DNA from: Candidatus Bathyarchaeota archaeon
GTDB lineage: Archaea; Thermoproteota; Bathyarchaeia; TCS64
DNA length: 8,046 bases
Reading direction: 5' to 3'
NCBI GenBank assembly: GCA_030669135.1
Contig: DAOVEE010000081.1
Location: forward strand, 1 to 8,046
Both the position numbers and the translations under genes were made by a program. The notes below the pieces were generated by a model. That model had not been told where the DNA came from. It saw only the letters and a list, made by a program, of their open reading frames with translations, and ran no database searches. Positions 1 to 5,350 of this stretch are shown here, piece after piece. How positions within the stretch are numbered: position 1 is the stretch's first letter; the number at the start of each line of letters is the position of its first letter.

Positions 1-76
1 CCTTTACCGCGTGGCCTCGAATATAACCTTATCGATCAATGACGAACAGGGATAAGACAGATGACGAAGAAAAGGG

Positions 77-1258
77 TTAGTTGAGGAGCCGTTTCACGTA
101 CTCGGTTATGTTGATGTTCCGCTCGGAGAGTTCTTTGAAGAACTTGTCGCTGAGCTTCTCGTCGTAGCCTATCCACGCGGGGTGTATGACGCCGGGGCGG
201 TTGAAATCGCCTGTGGCGATCATCTGGGCGACGACGCTGCAGGGGTAGGCGGTGGTGCGGGCCATGGCGCTGATGTCGTTCGTGAAGTCGTGTAGGTCGA
301 TGAACTCGTAGATGAGGGCGGTGGGCTCGCCGTCTAGGGTGCCTGTGACCTCTACATGCTGGCAGATGGCGTCGCCTTCGCCGGGGCCGTACTGGAGGTG
401 TCTGTGGCCGAGGGCGATGAACACGTCGTAGGGGGCGACTTCTACGCCCTTCACTTTGATGGGCTCGTCGTCGAGGAGGTGAAGCTGCTTAAGCTTGGTC
501 CAGGTCTCGCAGTGGCCGGGCCAGCGCACCGTCTTGCCGACGGCTGTCTTGACTCCCTGAAGGCCGAGATGCTGGACCACGTCGTTGAGGCCGCCGGTTG
601 TGTAGGCCTCTGTCTTGCCGATGGGAGGGGAGAAGGTGATCTCCTCGGGGTCGCTGAGGTTCTCTATGGTGACTGTCTCGCCGTCTATGAGGACGGTGCT
701 GATACGGAGGTTGCTGTCGACGGCGTAGGGCCAGTACCAAGATATCTTGTAGCTGATGGGGTTGCGGTAGCCGGCGGTGTCTCTCTGGGGGAAGCCGCCG
801 CACCAGACTGTCATGCCGTCGGTGTGGTCGAGCTTGCGGGCGCCTACGCCGCAGAGGACCCTGTCGATGCCCACGTCGAGGCCGATGTGGGGGACCACTG
901 TTACGCCTGCCTTTTTCGCTTTCTCGTGTTGGCTGAAGATGGTGCCGAAGCCTGCGGCGACGTCGGCGTAGCCTATCCCAGCCTCGATGGCGGCTTCCAC
1001 GGCTGCATCGCAGAAGGGTCGTGGGAGGGCCGAGGCTACGACGTCGAAGCCCTGCTTCATGAGCTTGACGGTCTCATGTTTGTCGGTGGCGTCGAGCTTG
1101 ACCACCGTGGTCTTGTCGCCTCCGACTCGTTCGGCGTAGGCTTTGGCCTGCTCGGCGTTCATGTCTGCTGCCACTATCTCGTCTACGTGGGGCTGGGCGT
1201 CAAGGTCCTTGAGGAGCCCGTAGCCCATCTTCCCCACGCCAAGAACAAGGACTTTCAT
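77..1258 (-). CDS. Saccharopine dehydrogenase-family NAD(P)-dependent oxidoreductase
   Basis: The 393-residue protein opens with a Rossmann fold: a GxGxxG loop (GVGKMG, residues 7-12) follows beta strand 1, and Asp32 ends strand 2, which suggests NAD rather than NADP. Family landmarks follow: GLDVGID at 126-132, CGGFP at 153-157, a WPGHCET segment near the middle, and a C-terminal region with a TTAYP...VAQMIATG pattern. This matches the Lys9/saccharopine dehydrogenase-like family in motifs and length. Members make or split the secondary-amine bond of saccharopine or act on related amino acids, in the cytosol. The true substrate cannot be read from sequence, and no other lysine-pathway gene is in the window, so a lysine role is not proven. 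The ATG start is directly preceded by the Rossmann-compatible N-terminus, and a TATA-like box 26 bases upstream fits a leaderless message. Lysine 6-dehydrogenase or another amino-acid dehydrogenase is possible. Confidence 0.88.
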   Translation of the reverse strand: MKVLVLGVGKMGYGLLKDLDAQPHVDEIVAADMNAEQAKAYAERVGGDKTTVVKLDATDKHETVKLMKQGFDVVASALPRPFCDAAVEAAIEAGIGYADVAAGFGTIFSQHEKAKKAGVTVVPHIGLDVGIDRVLCGVGARKLDHTDGMTVWCGGFPQRDTAGYRNPISYKISWYWPYAVDSNLRISTVLIDGETVTIENLSDPEEITFSPPIGKTEAYTTGGLNDVVQHLGLQGVKTAVGKTVRWPGHCETWTKLKQLHLLDDEPIKVKGVEVAPYDVFIALGHRHLQYGPGEGDAICQHVEVTGTLDGEPTALIYEFIDLHDFTNDISAMARTTAYPCSVVAQMIATGDFNRPGVIHPAWIGYDEKLSDKFFKELSERNINITEYVKRLLN

Positions 1259-1280
1259 ACAGGTGAAGATAACCCGTGAG

Positions 1281-1290
1281 GGTATAAAGC
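1281..1290 (-). promoter_or_regulatory. TATA-like box of the saccharopine dehydrogenase-family gene
   Basis: Read on the minus strand, the sequence is GCTTTATACC. Its centre lies about 27 bases before the ATG at 1258. That is the usual archaeal TATA-to-start distance, so transcription would begin at or next to the start codon. Confidence 0.5.
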
Positions 1291-1344
1291 ATGTTCAAAC
1301 GTTTTTGTTTTAGGATGTGTTTCGGGTTCCGCGGTGAGTGCAGG

Positions 1345-1626
1345 TTACTTTCGGGCGTATAGCTCGATGTAGCCGCATCCGAGGCATCTTCTGCCCGTGA
1401 CTGCCATGGTGCGTACTTCGTCGCTCTTTATCAGGAAGCCTTTCTTCTCTCCCGTCTTCTCTCGCCATTTGATTCTCTCTTCTTGCGTCATCCCGACGTC
1501 CCCCAGATTCATCCCGGACATCGGTGACATCATTCCTCTCATCATGGGGTTGGACGCGGGGACGTTGACGCTTACGTACGCCTCTCCTTGGATCATCTCT
1601 CCGCCGCATTTAGGACATTCACTCAT
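1345..1626 (-). CDS. Small zinc-ribbon protein with a methionine-rich insert
   Basis: This 93-residue protein has two zinc knuckles at its ends: CPKCG (Cys4, Cys7) and CLGCGYIELYAR (Cys81, Cys84). Together they form a four-cysteine zinc ribbon. The layout, with a CxxCGYIE-type second knuckle near the C-terminus, resembles small archaeal and bacterial zinc-ribbon proteins of the DUF6487 type. No enzymatic function is known for these; they may bind nucleic acid or protein. Between the knuckles lies an unusual stretch with seven methionines between residues 28 and 46. I chose the ATG at 1626 over an in-frame GTG at 1653. GAGGG lies 7 bases before the ATG, and the TATA-like box at 1666-1676 is too close to the GTG but fits the ATG. 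The gene lies upstream of, and in the same direction as, the saccharopine dehydrogenase-family gene, which has its own promoter-like box. Confidence 0.82.
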   Translation of the reverse strand: MSECPKCGGEMIQGEAYVSVNVPASNPMMRGMMSPMSGMNLGDVGMTQEERIKWREKTGEKKGFLIKSDEVRTMAVTGRRCLGCGYIELYARK

Positions 1627-1653
1627 CGCAGGGCCCTCATAGTTGTGGTTCAC

Positions 1654-1805
1654 TGATTGTCCAACGTGTTAAAAATGGTTTGTGGAGACAGCGGCGCTTT
1701 GGGTGAAATCGACGGCGAGTGGTCAAGGTACGAGGAGCCTGCTCACGAGGATGACAGCATATTAACCCGTTAAACAGCTCTCTCTACGCGGGGCTTTTAT
1801 CGGTT
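1654..1805. other. Intergenic stretch between the zinc-ribbon gene and the 51-residue gene
   Basis: This stretch holds the zinc-ribbon promoter at its left edge and otherwise no recognised element. The plus strand has an open stretch of 32 acidic codons (1675-1773) with no ribosome binding site or promoter, which I do not call as a gene. A short palindrome, TTAACCCGTTAA (mismatched at its centre), occurs at 1762-1773. No tRNA or convincing C/D-box RNA could be built here. Confidence 0.5.
1666..1676 (-). promoter_or_regulatory. TATA-like box of the zinc-ribbon gene
   Basis: On the minus strand this reads ATTTTTAACAC. Its centre is about 45 bases before the ATG at 1626. A start of transcription near 1645 would give a leader of roughly 20 bases that contains the GAGGG ribosome binding site at 1634-1638. 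Confidence 0.4.
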
Positions 1806-1961
1806 TTATTCGCCTTCTAGGATCAGCGTTTTCTCGTTTTTGCTTATTCTCCATCTTCGTTTACGTTTCTTTGATAGGGTTCTTAGTTGTTTGATTGATA
1901 GGCTGGGTATGTAGTAGGTTCCGCTTACGGTTTTTCTGATTTTTAGCCTCATGGGCTCCAT
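1806..1961 (-). CDS. 51-residue highly basic small protein, unknown function
   Basis: An ATG at 1961 opens a frame of 51 codons ending in TAA. AGGTGG lies just before the start codon, and a TATA-like TTATAAT at 1994-2000 is correctly spaced for transcription from about 1971. The product has 15 Lys/Arg and only 4 acidic residues, with a net charge near +11. A probable N-terminal strand (RLKIRKTV) is followed by a Tyr-Tyr-Ile-Pro turn, a basic helical segment rich in Lys/Arg (residues 22-38) and a C-terminal strand (TLILEGE). This looks like a nucleic-acid-binding small protein, but I do not recognise the family. An alternative start is Met4 (1952). Codons stay open with sensible composition and both expression signals are present, so I consider it real despite its length. 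Confidence 0.6.
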   Translation of the reverse strand: MEPMRLKIRKTVSGTYYIPSLSIKQLRTLSKKRKRRWRISKNEKTLILEGE

Positions 1962-1964
1962 TTG

Positions 1965-1977
1965 ACCACCTAGTGGT
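1965..1977. repeat. 5+3+5 inverted repeat over the predicted transcription start of the 51-residue gene
   Basis: ACCAC (1965-1969) and GTGGT (1973-1977) are perfect inverted arms around a CTA spacer. The repeat overlaps the AGGTGG ribosome binding sequence and the predicted transcription start. It could be a small operator, or an RNA hairpin that hides the ribosome binding site if transcription begins further upstream. At this length it could also be chance. Confidence 0.35.
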
Positions 1978-1993
1978 TTGTGTTGGGTTCAGA

Positions 1994-2000
1994 ATTATAA
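1994..2000 (-). promoter_or_regulatory. TATA-like box of the 51-residue gene
   Basis: On the minus strand this is TTATAAT, centred about 36 bases before the ATG at 1961. It predicts transcription from around 1971, inside the small palindrome at 1965-1977. Confidence 0.5.
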
Positions 2001-2097
2001 CTTGCTCGATGAGTGATTTTACTCCTATTTTTTACATTTTATTGTCCTTTAGAGGCAGGATACCCTGTTGTTTGGATAGAAATACGTTCATGTGCCC

Positions 2098-2484
2098 CTA
2101 GTTTAGGAGCCTTTTCTCGCCCTCTAGTTTCTGTATCTCAGTTATATCCTGACTTACCTCTAGGCAGCCTAGATATTTTCCCTCTGGGTCCCGTACAGCG
2201 AAGTACCTGATCTGAATTTTCTTATCCTTGAGATTGATCCAAAAGTCTGCGTGTTCTCTCTCGCCAGCCTTCATCTCCTCAAGTATCTTCTCCACCTTGT
2301 CCACGCTCTTATGTGGGTGACAGTTCTGGACCTTGAGGCCTATTACTGACTCGGATCTCGGGAATATCCTGTCTCCATTCTTGTTGAATAGCTGTACCCT
2401 GTCATCGGAGTCTACGAAGCTAAATTCAAAAGGAAGTGCATCCAGCAAAATTGCTAGAGTATCCTCAGAAACTTTTCCTTTCAT
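2098..2484 (-). CDS. Stand-alone PAS-domain protein (DUF438-type PAS)
   Basis: The 128 residues form one PAS domain from about residue 10 to 116. It starts with LLDALPFEFSFVDSDDRVQ, has the family signature FPRSESVIG followed by NCHPHKS (54-60), and ends FAVRDPEGKYLG...VSQDITEIQKLEGEKRLL. This closely resembles the C-terminal PAS domain of DUF438/hemerythrin-like multidomain proteins. Here it is encoded alone, with no kinase, hemerythrin or output domain. The usual signature is NCHPPKS; the second proline is His58 here. A sensory or ligand-binding role in the cytosol is likely, but the ligand and partner are unknown. The final 15 residues look like the start of a signalling helix that ends abruptly. 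A TATA-like box 27 bases before the ATG suggests a leaderless message. No two-component genes adjoin it. Confidence 0.88.
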   Translation of the reverse strand: MKGKVSEDTLAILLDALPFEFSFVDSDDRVQLFNKNGDRIFPRSESVIGLKVQNCHPHKSVDKVEKILEEMKAGEREHADFWINLKDKKIQIRYFAVRDPEGKYLGCLEVSQDITEIQKLEGEKRLLN

Positions 2485-2506
2485 GGTTATAATGATGGAA
2501 AGGCTG

Positions 2507-2516
2507 TATTAAAATT
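2507..2516 (-). promoter_or_regulatory. TATA-like box of the PAS gene
   Basis: The minus strand reads AATTTTAATA, centred about 27 bases before the ATG at 2484. There is no ribosome binding motif ahead of the ATG, which supports leaderless transcription. Confidence 0.45.
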
Positions 2517-2544
2517 AGATTACGTTGTTATACGCGCAAGTGAA

Positions 2545-2566
2545 CTCAATTTGTTCGAATATTGAG
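2545..2566. repeat. 6-bp inverted repeat in the PAS/trmO gap
   Basis: CTCAAT and ATTGAG are perfect arms around a 10-base spacer that contains TTCGAA. It lies downstream of trmO and upstream of the PAS promoter. It may be a regulator site or a weak hairpin. No U-run follows it in the trmO transcript direction, so it is not a classical terminator. Confidence 0.25.
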
Positions 2567-2640
2567 AAAATTAATATCCTTGTCACATGGAATAAGCGTT
2601 TTTCGGGAGCTGATCCTGCAGGTGGTTAGATCTGTTTTTG

Positions 2641-3117
2641 TTACTTTGTTCTTCCGTCTGACTTGGTTTTTTGGACTCCCTGGACCCGCGTGGTGAGCCA
2701 CCCGATCTCGGCGTCGGGGACGCTGTCGAACTCGGGGACGTAGGGCTTGATGTCGAGGAGGGGTGTGCCGTCCAGCATGTCCACGTCCCTTATGTGGAGG
2801 GTGGCGCCCTCGACTCCGTCGAGCCTGACGACTGAGATGCCGATGGGGTTGGGTCTCCCGGGTATCCTGGTTGCGAAGACGCCGCGTTTAGTGTTGTCCA
2901 TGTAGGGATGGACGTGGAGGCTGTAGCCGTCCGTCCTGTGGAAGTGGTAGACGAGGATGATGTGGCTGAACCCGTCGAGGTCTTTGAGGCCGTCGACGTG
3001 CGTGGGGTCCAGCTCTATGCTGCCCCTGACGTCTCTTGCGCCGGCGGGCTGTATGGGGGTGCCCTTCTTCTCCTTGTATGGTGTCTTGATCACCCCGATG
3101 GGCTCATACTGTACCAT
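2641..3117 (-). CDS. trmO: TrmO-type tRNA (t6A37) N6-methyltransferase
   Basis: The 158-residue protein belongs to the UPF0066/TsaA family, named TrmO in bacteria. That enzyme uses S-adenosylmethionine to methylate the N6 of threonylcarbamoyl-adenosine 37 in tRNA decoding ACY codons, giving m6t6A. Visible signatures are the N-terminal PIGVIKTPY, GFSHIILVYHFH (49-60), the hallmark GVFATRIPGRPNPIG (79-93) with Arg84 and Arg88, and DMLDGTPLLDIKPYVP (113-128). The length matches the short archaeal form: the beta-barrel SAM-binding core without the extra C-terminal domain of some bacterial members. The cytosolic tRNA role follows from the family; the archaeal substrate is inferred. The ATG start is followed at once by the conserved N-terminal motif. 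A weak T-rich box near 3141-3150 is correctly spaced for leaderless transcription. Confidence 0.9.
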   Translation of the reverse strand: MVQYEPIGVIKTPYKEKKGTPIQPAGARDVRGSIELDPTHVDGLKDLDGFSHIILVYHFHRTDGYSLHVHPYMDNTKRGVFATRIPGRPNPIGISVVRLDGVEGATLHIRDVDMLDGTPLLDIKPYVPEFDSVPDAEIGWLTTRVQGVQKTKSDGRTK

Positions 3118-3240
3118 GGTTTAGAAGTATCTCTGATCATAGAAAAAGCATATTCCGACGGCGACAGCGATCTTGTTATGGCTGCTGAGGCGAAAAGACT
3201 ACCCAGGCCTCCATTAACACGCCATATTTAAATAAAATGT

Positions 3241-4017
3241 TTAGAAGAGGATGCTGAGGCAAGTCAACGCCCCGTCGCATTTCTGTATCTCCGAGACGTC
3301 GAGGCTCATGACTTCGAAGCCGGCTTCCTTCACCATCTGCTGGGCGGTGTCGTAGCCCTCCGCCATGAGCACCGTGTCCCCGACGGCCAGCGTGTCCGCC
3401 GCATACTCGTCCTCGGCCGGCGGCACCAGCATGTGGAACCCCTCCAGCGCCGGGTGGCGGCAGTACCGCTCCGTCGCCATCATGACGTCCTTGCCCAAGT
3501 AGGTGACGTAGCTCTTCAGGTGCATTATGCCGGGGTCGAAGATGGTGGAGACCGGCACATCTAGCCACTCCTGCATCTGGGCGACGCCCTCGGGGTTGGT
3601 CCTGTCGGTGACGCCGCAGATCAGCTTCCCCTCCACGTGGACCACGTCGCCGCCCTCGATGGTCGCCGGCTCCTCCGCCCACTTCACGGGCATGAGCATC
3701 TCAAGCGCCGCGGCGACACCGGTCTGCTCGCCTCTTCTGCTCGGCTTCGCCATCCTGCATATAAGCGCCCTGCCGTTGTCGACGACGGCGTTATCCTCGA
3801 CGAAACACGAATCTGGGTGGGCGTCGTCCCGGGGCACCCTGATGACCTCCAGCCCCAGCTCCCCCAGGGTCCCACAGTAAACGGCGTGCTGCTCCCTGGC
3901 CTTCTCCAGGCTCACCGTGTGGTGCAGGGGGTGAGTGCTGAGGCACCCGGCGTAGCTGTCGCCGGGCTCCCTGACGATAGCGTGTCTAGGCTCCATGGGG
4001 AAGGGTCTTCCCGCCAT
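3241..4017 (-). CDS. ddaH: Dimethylarginine dimethylaminohydrolase (DDAH)-like guanidino hydrolase
   Basis: From the ATG at 4017 this is a 258-residue pentein-fold enzyme of the amidinotransferase superfamily. DDAH hydrolyses N-omega-methylarginines to citrulline and methylamines. Visible signatures are HAIVREPGDSYAGC (12-25), DSCFVED (69-75) for guanidino binding, EGGDVV with Asp124, MHLKS with His166, and a C-terminal DGALTCLSILF holding the nucleophile Cys253. The C-terminal motif closely resembles the human DGLLTCCSVLI. The open frame extends upstream to 4257, but that part lies antisense to the M42 gene, is Ser/Thr-rich and lacks family similarity. An ATG at 4053 would add 12 residues written in AT-rich codons that look like promoter sequence; the ATG at 3996 is also possible. 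The methylarginine substrate is inferred from the family. Agmatine or arginine deiminase-like activity cannot be excluded, though the motifs fit DDAH best. Confidence 0.85.
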   Translation of the reverse strand: MAGRPFPMEPRHAIVREPGDSYAGCLSTHPLHHTVSLEKAREQHAVYCGTLGELGLEVIRVPRDDAHPDSCFVEDNAVVDNGRALICRMAKPSRRGEQTGVAAALEMLMPVKWAEEPATIEGGDVVHVEGKLICGVTDRTNPEGVAQMQEWLDVPVSTIFDPGIMHLKSYVTYLGKDVMMATERYCRHPALEGFHMLVPPAEDEYAADTLAVGDTVLMAEGYDTAQQMVKEAGFEVMSLDVSEIQKCDGALTCLSILF

Positions 4018-4078
4018 GCTTTTAACGGTTAGCTCAGTTACCTTTAATTTCATCCGAGACACTGTTAACTGATTAAAG
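4018..4078. promoter_or_regulatory. Compact divergent promoter region, ddaH / M42 peptidase
   Basis: Only 61 bases separate the two start codons. Plus strand: TTTAATTT at 4043-4050 is suitably placed to start transcription near 4072-4079, giving an almost leaderless M42 message. Minus strand: CTTTAATC (4071-4078) would start the ddaH message near 4048, which favours the 4017 ATG over the one at 4053. The two predicted start sites and boxes interleave, so the two polymerases would compete for the same DNA. Confidence 0.45.
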
Positions 4079-5173
4079 TTGACCGAGGAACTGTTCAAGG
4101 TGCTCAGAGGCTTCATGTCGGCCCCAGCCGTCACGGGCTTCGAGGAGCAGAGAAGGAAACTCATCGTGGAGGAGTTCAGCAGGCACTGCGACGTCGTCGA
4201 GGTGGACGTCATGGGGAACGTCATAGGCACCATGGGCGACGCGGAGAGAGCCGTCATGCTGGCAGGCCACTACGACCAGCTGGGCTTCATGATAAAGTAC
4301 GTGGACGACGACGGCTTCGCCGCGTTCACCAACGTGGGCGGCTGGGACAAGCGCGTCGCCTACGGCACCCGCATCAAGATATGGGTCGGCGACGACCCGG
4401 AGGACTACCTGGTGGGAGCCATCGCCGTGAAGGCGGCCCACCTCACGGACGAAAAGGAGCGAGACAAGAGCCCCGAGCTCAAGGACATGCTCATCGACTT
4501 CGGCGCCAAGAGCCGGGAGGAGGCCGAGAATATGGGCGTCAAACCCGGGGTCGTGTGCACCCCATACCTCGACGTAACCTACCTGGGCAAGGAGGGTAGC
4601 GACCTGGTCGTGGGACCCGCCTTCGACGACATCTGCTGCGTCGCCAGCCTAGTCGAGACCATGAAGATACTGAAGAAGGACCCTCCCAAGAAACTTAAGA
4701 TCCACTTCGTGGCCACCGTCCAGGAGGAGGTGGGCCTAAGGGGAGCCACCATCGCGGCGTACAACCTGAACCCGTGGGCGGCCATAGCGACGGACGTGAC
4801 CCACGCCGTCGCCCCAGGAGTCAAGGCAAACCAGGTGGGGGGCATAGAGCTGGGGAAGGGCCCCGTGGTATCGCTGGGAGCCAACTTCACCCGCGCCCTA
4901 TGGGAGATGATGGAGAAGGAATCAGAGAAGGCCGGGATACCCTACCAGAGGACCGGCGTCCCGGCCCGCAGCGGCACGGACGCGTGGGCCATACAGGTCG
5001 AGCGCGGCGGCACCATCTGCGGCCTCATCAGCATGCCCAACAGGTCCATGCACAGCCCCAACGAGGTCATAAACCTCACAGACCTGAAGAACCTGGGAAA
5101 GCTCATAGCTGTAACCGTTAAGGCCCTGGACGAGAGCGACCTACAACACACCGTCGAGGTCTTCCGCAGGTAA
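4079..5173 (+). CDS. M42-family metallo-aminopeptidase (TET type)
   Basis: The 364-residue protein has the full di-metal set of MEROPS family M42: His64 in AGHYDQLGF, the bridging Asp183 in AFDD, catalytic Glu216 and metal-binding Glu217 in QEEVG, Asp239 in ATDVTHA, and His325 in MHSPNEV. The N-terminal SAPAVTGFEEQ matches the usual start of the family. These cytosolic enzymes form 12-subunit tetrahedral shells that trim peptides released by the proteasome and other proteases. The specificity (Glu/Asp, Leu or Lys type) cannot be read with confidence. The start is TTG at 4079; the internal ATG at 4115 would remove the conserved N-terminal helix. The segment FDDICCV replaces the more common DDR-x-G after the bridging Asp, an unusual pair of cysteines near the active site. 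The gene is divergent from ddaH. A T-run follows the stop codon. Confidence 0.92.
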   Translation: MTEELFKVLRGFMSAPAVTGFEEQRRKLIVEEFSRHCDVVEVDVMGNVIGTMGDAERAVMLAGHYDQLGFMIKYVDDDGFAAFTNVGGWDKRVAYGTRIKIWVGDDPEDYLVGAIAVKAAHLTDEKERDKSPELKDMLIDFGAKSREEAENMGVKPGVVCTPYLDVTYLGKEGSDLVVGPAFDDICCVASLVETMKILKKDPPKKLKIHFVATVQEEVGLRGATIAAYNLNPWAAIATDVTHAVAPGVKANQVGGIELGKGPVVSLGANFTRALWEMMEKESEKAGIPYQRTGVPARSGTDAWAIQVERGGTICGLISMPNRSMHSPNEVINLTDLKNLGKLIAVTVKALDESDLQHTVEVFRR

Positions 5174-5182
5174 CCTTTTTTA
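5174..5182 (+). terminator. T-run terminator of the M42 gene
   Basis: Six thymines in a row (5176-5181) follow the TAA stop codon directly. Archaeal RNA polymerase can end transcription at such runs without a hairpin. The run overlaps the last codon of the convergent miniprotein gene. Confidence 0.5.
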
Positions 5183-5296
5183 TCCCATGAGCTGCCTGAG
5201 CCGCCAGAAGTAGCCAATGAAGAACAGCGCGGTGTAGAACCCGAACCCGGCTAGGAACCCGCCCATGAAGTACTTGTGGTGTAGCTCCAGCTTCAT
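5180..5296 (-). CDS. 38-residue single-pass membrane miniprotein
   Basis: An ATG at 5296 starts a 38-codon frame that ends in TAA at 5180-5182. The protein begins with a short polar head (MKLELHHKY), then an unbroken hydrophobic and aromatic-glycine helix (residues 9-30: FMGGFLAGFGFYTALFFIGYF), and ends with a basic tail (WRLRQLMG). This is a clear one-helix membrane peptide, with its C-terminus probably in the cytosol by the positive-inside rule. A TATA-like TCTATATCC (5318-5327, minus) lies 26 bases before the ATG, fitting leaderless transcription. It could also be read through from the AN1-CAP gene, whose stop lies 54 bases upstream. It is convergent with the M42 gene, with stop codons 6 bases apart. 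I do not recognise a family. It may be a small partner of the AN1-CAP membrane protein. Confidence 0.6.
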   Translation of the reverse strand: MKLELHHKYFMGGFLAGFGFYTALFFIGYFWRLRQLMG

Positions 5297-5317
5297 GGTT
5301 TCAGGCAGCAGCAAACG

Positions 5318-5327
5318 GATATAGAGG
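5318..5327 (-). promoter_or_regulatory. TATA-like box of the miniprotein gene
   Basis: The minus strand reads CTCTATATCC, centred about 26 bases before the ATG at 5296. No ribosome binding motif is present in the gap, in line with a leaderless message. Confidence 0.4.
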
Positions 5328-5350
5328 CTTTATGGGGCGCTGATCAGGAA

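Noticed and set aside
1..55. Possible 3' end of an upstream plus-strand gene
   Set aside because: Two frames (ending at 42 and 55) are open from the edge, but 13-17 codons cannot be judged. A TTATATT on the minus strand near 19-25 could instead be a promoter for a gene to the left.
356..1279. Long plus-strand open frame (307 codons) across the saccharopine dehydrogenase-family gene
   Set aside because: It is the antisense shadow of a gene with clear motifs; its translation is low-complexity Val/Ala/Gly/Asp with no family pattern.
1675..1773. Plus-strand open frame of 32 acidic residues
   Set aside because: No ribosome binding site or promoter was seen, it overlaps the zinc-ribbon promoter, and it has no recognisable motif.
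1735..1775. Possible C/D-box small RNA (AGGATGA resembles a C box)
   Set aside because: No matching D box (CTGA) at a suitable distance, and the C box has a mismatch.
2013..2210. Plus-strand open frame of 65 codons overlapping the PAS gene
   Set aside because: Most of it is antisense to the PAS domain, and the rest is an AT-rich intergenic stretch.
2551..2561. TTCGAAT resembling a tRNA T-loop
   Set aside because: The flanking bases do not form a five-pair T-stem and no anticodon or acceptor arm can be built around it.
4018..4257. N-terminal extension of the DDAH frame into the M42 gene (80 more residues)
   Set aside because: It lies antisense to the conserved N-terminus of the M42 peptidase, is Ser/Thr-rich and lacks family similarity. 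Normal-length DDAH starts near 4017.
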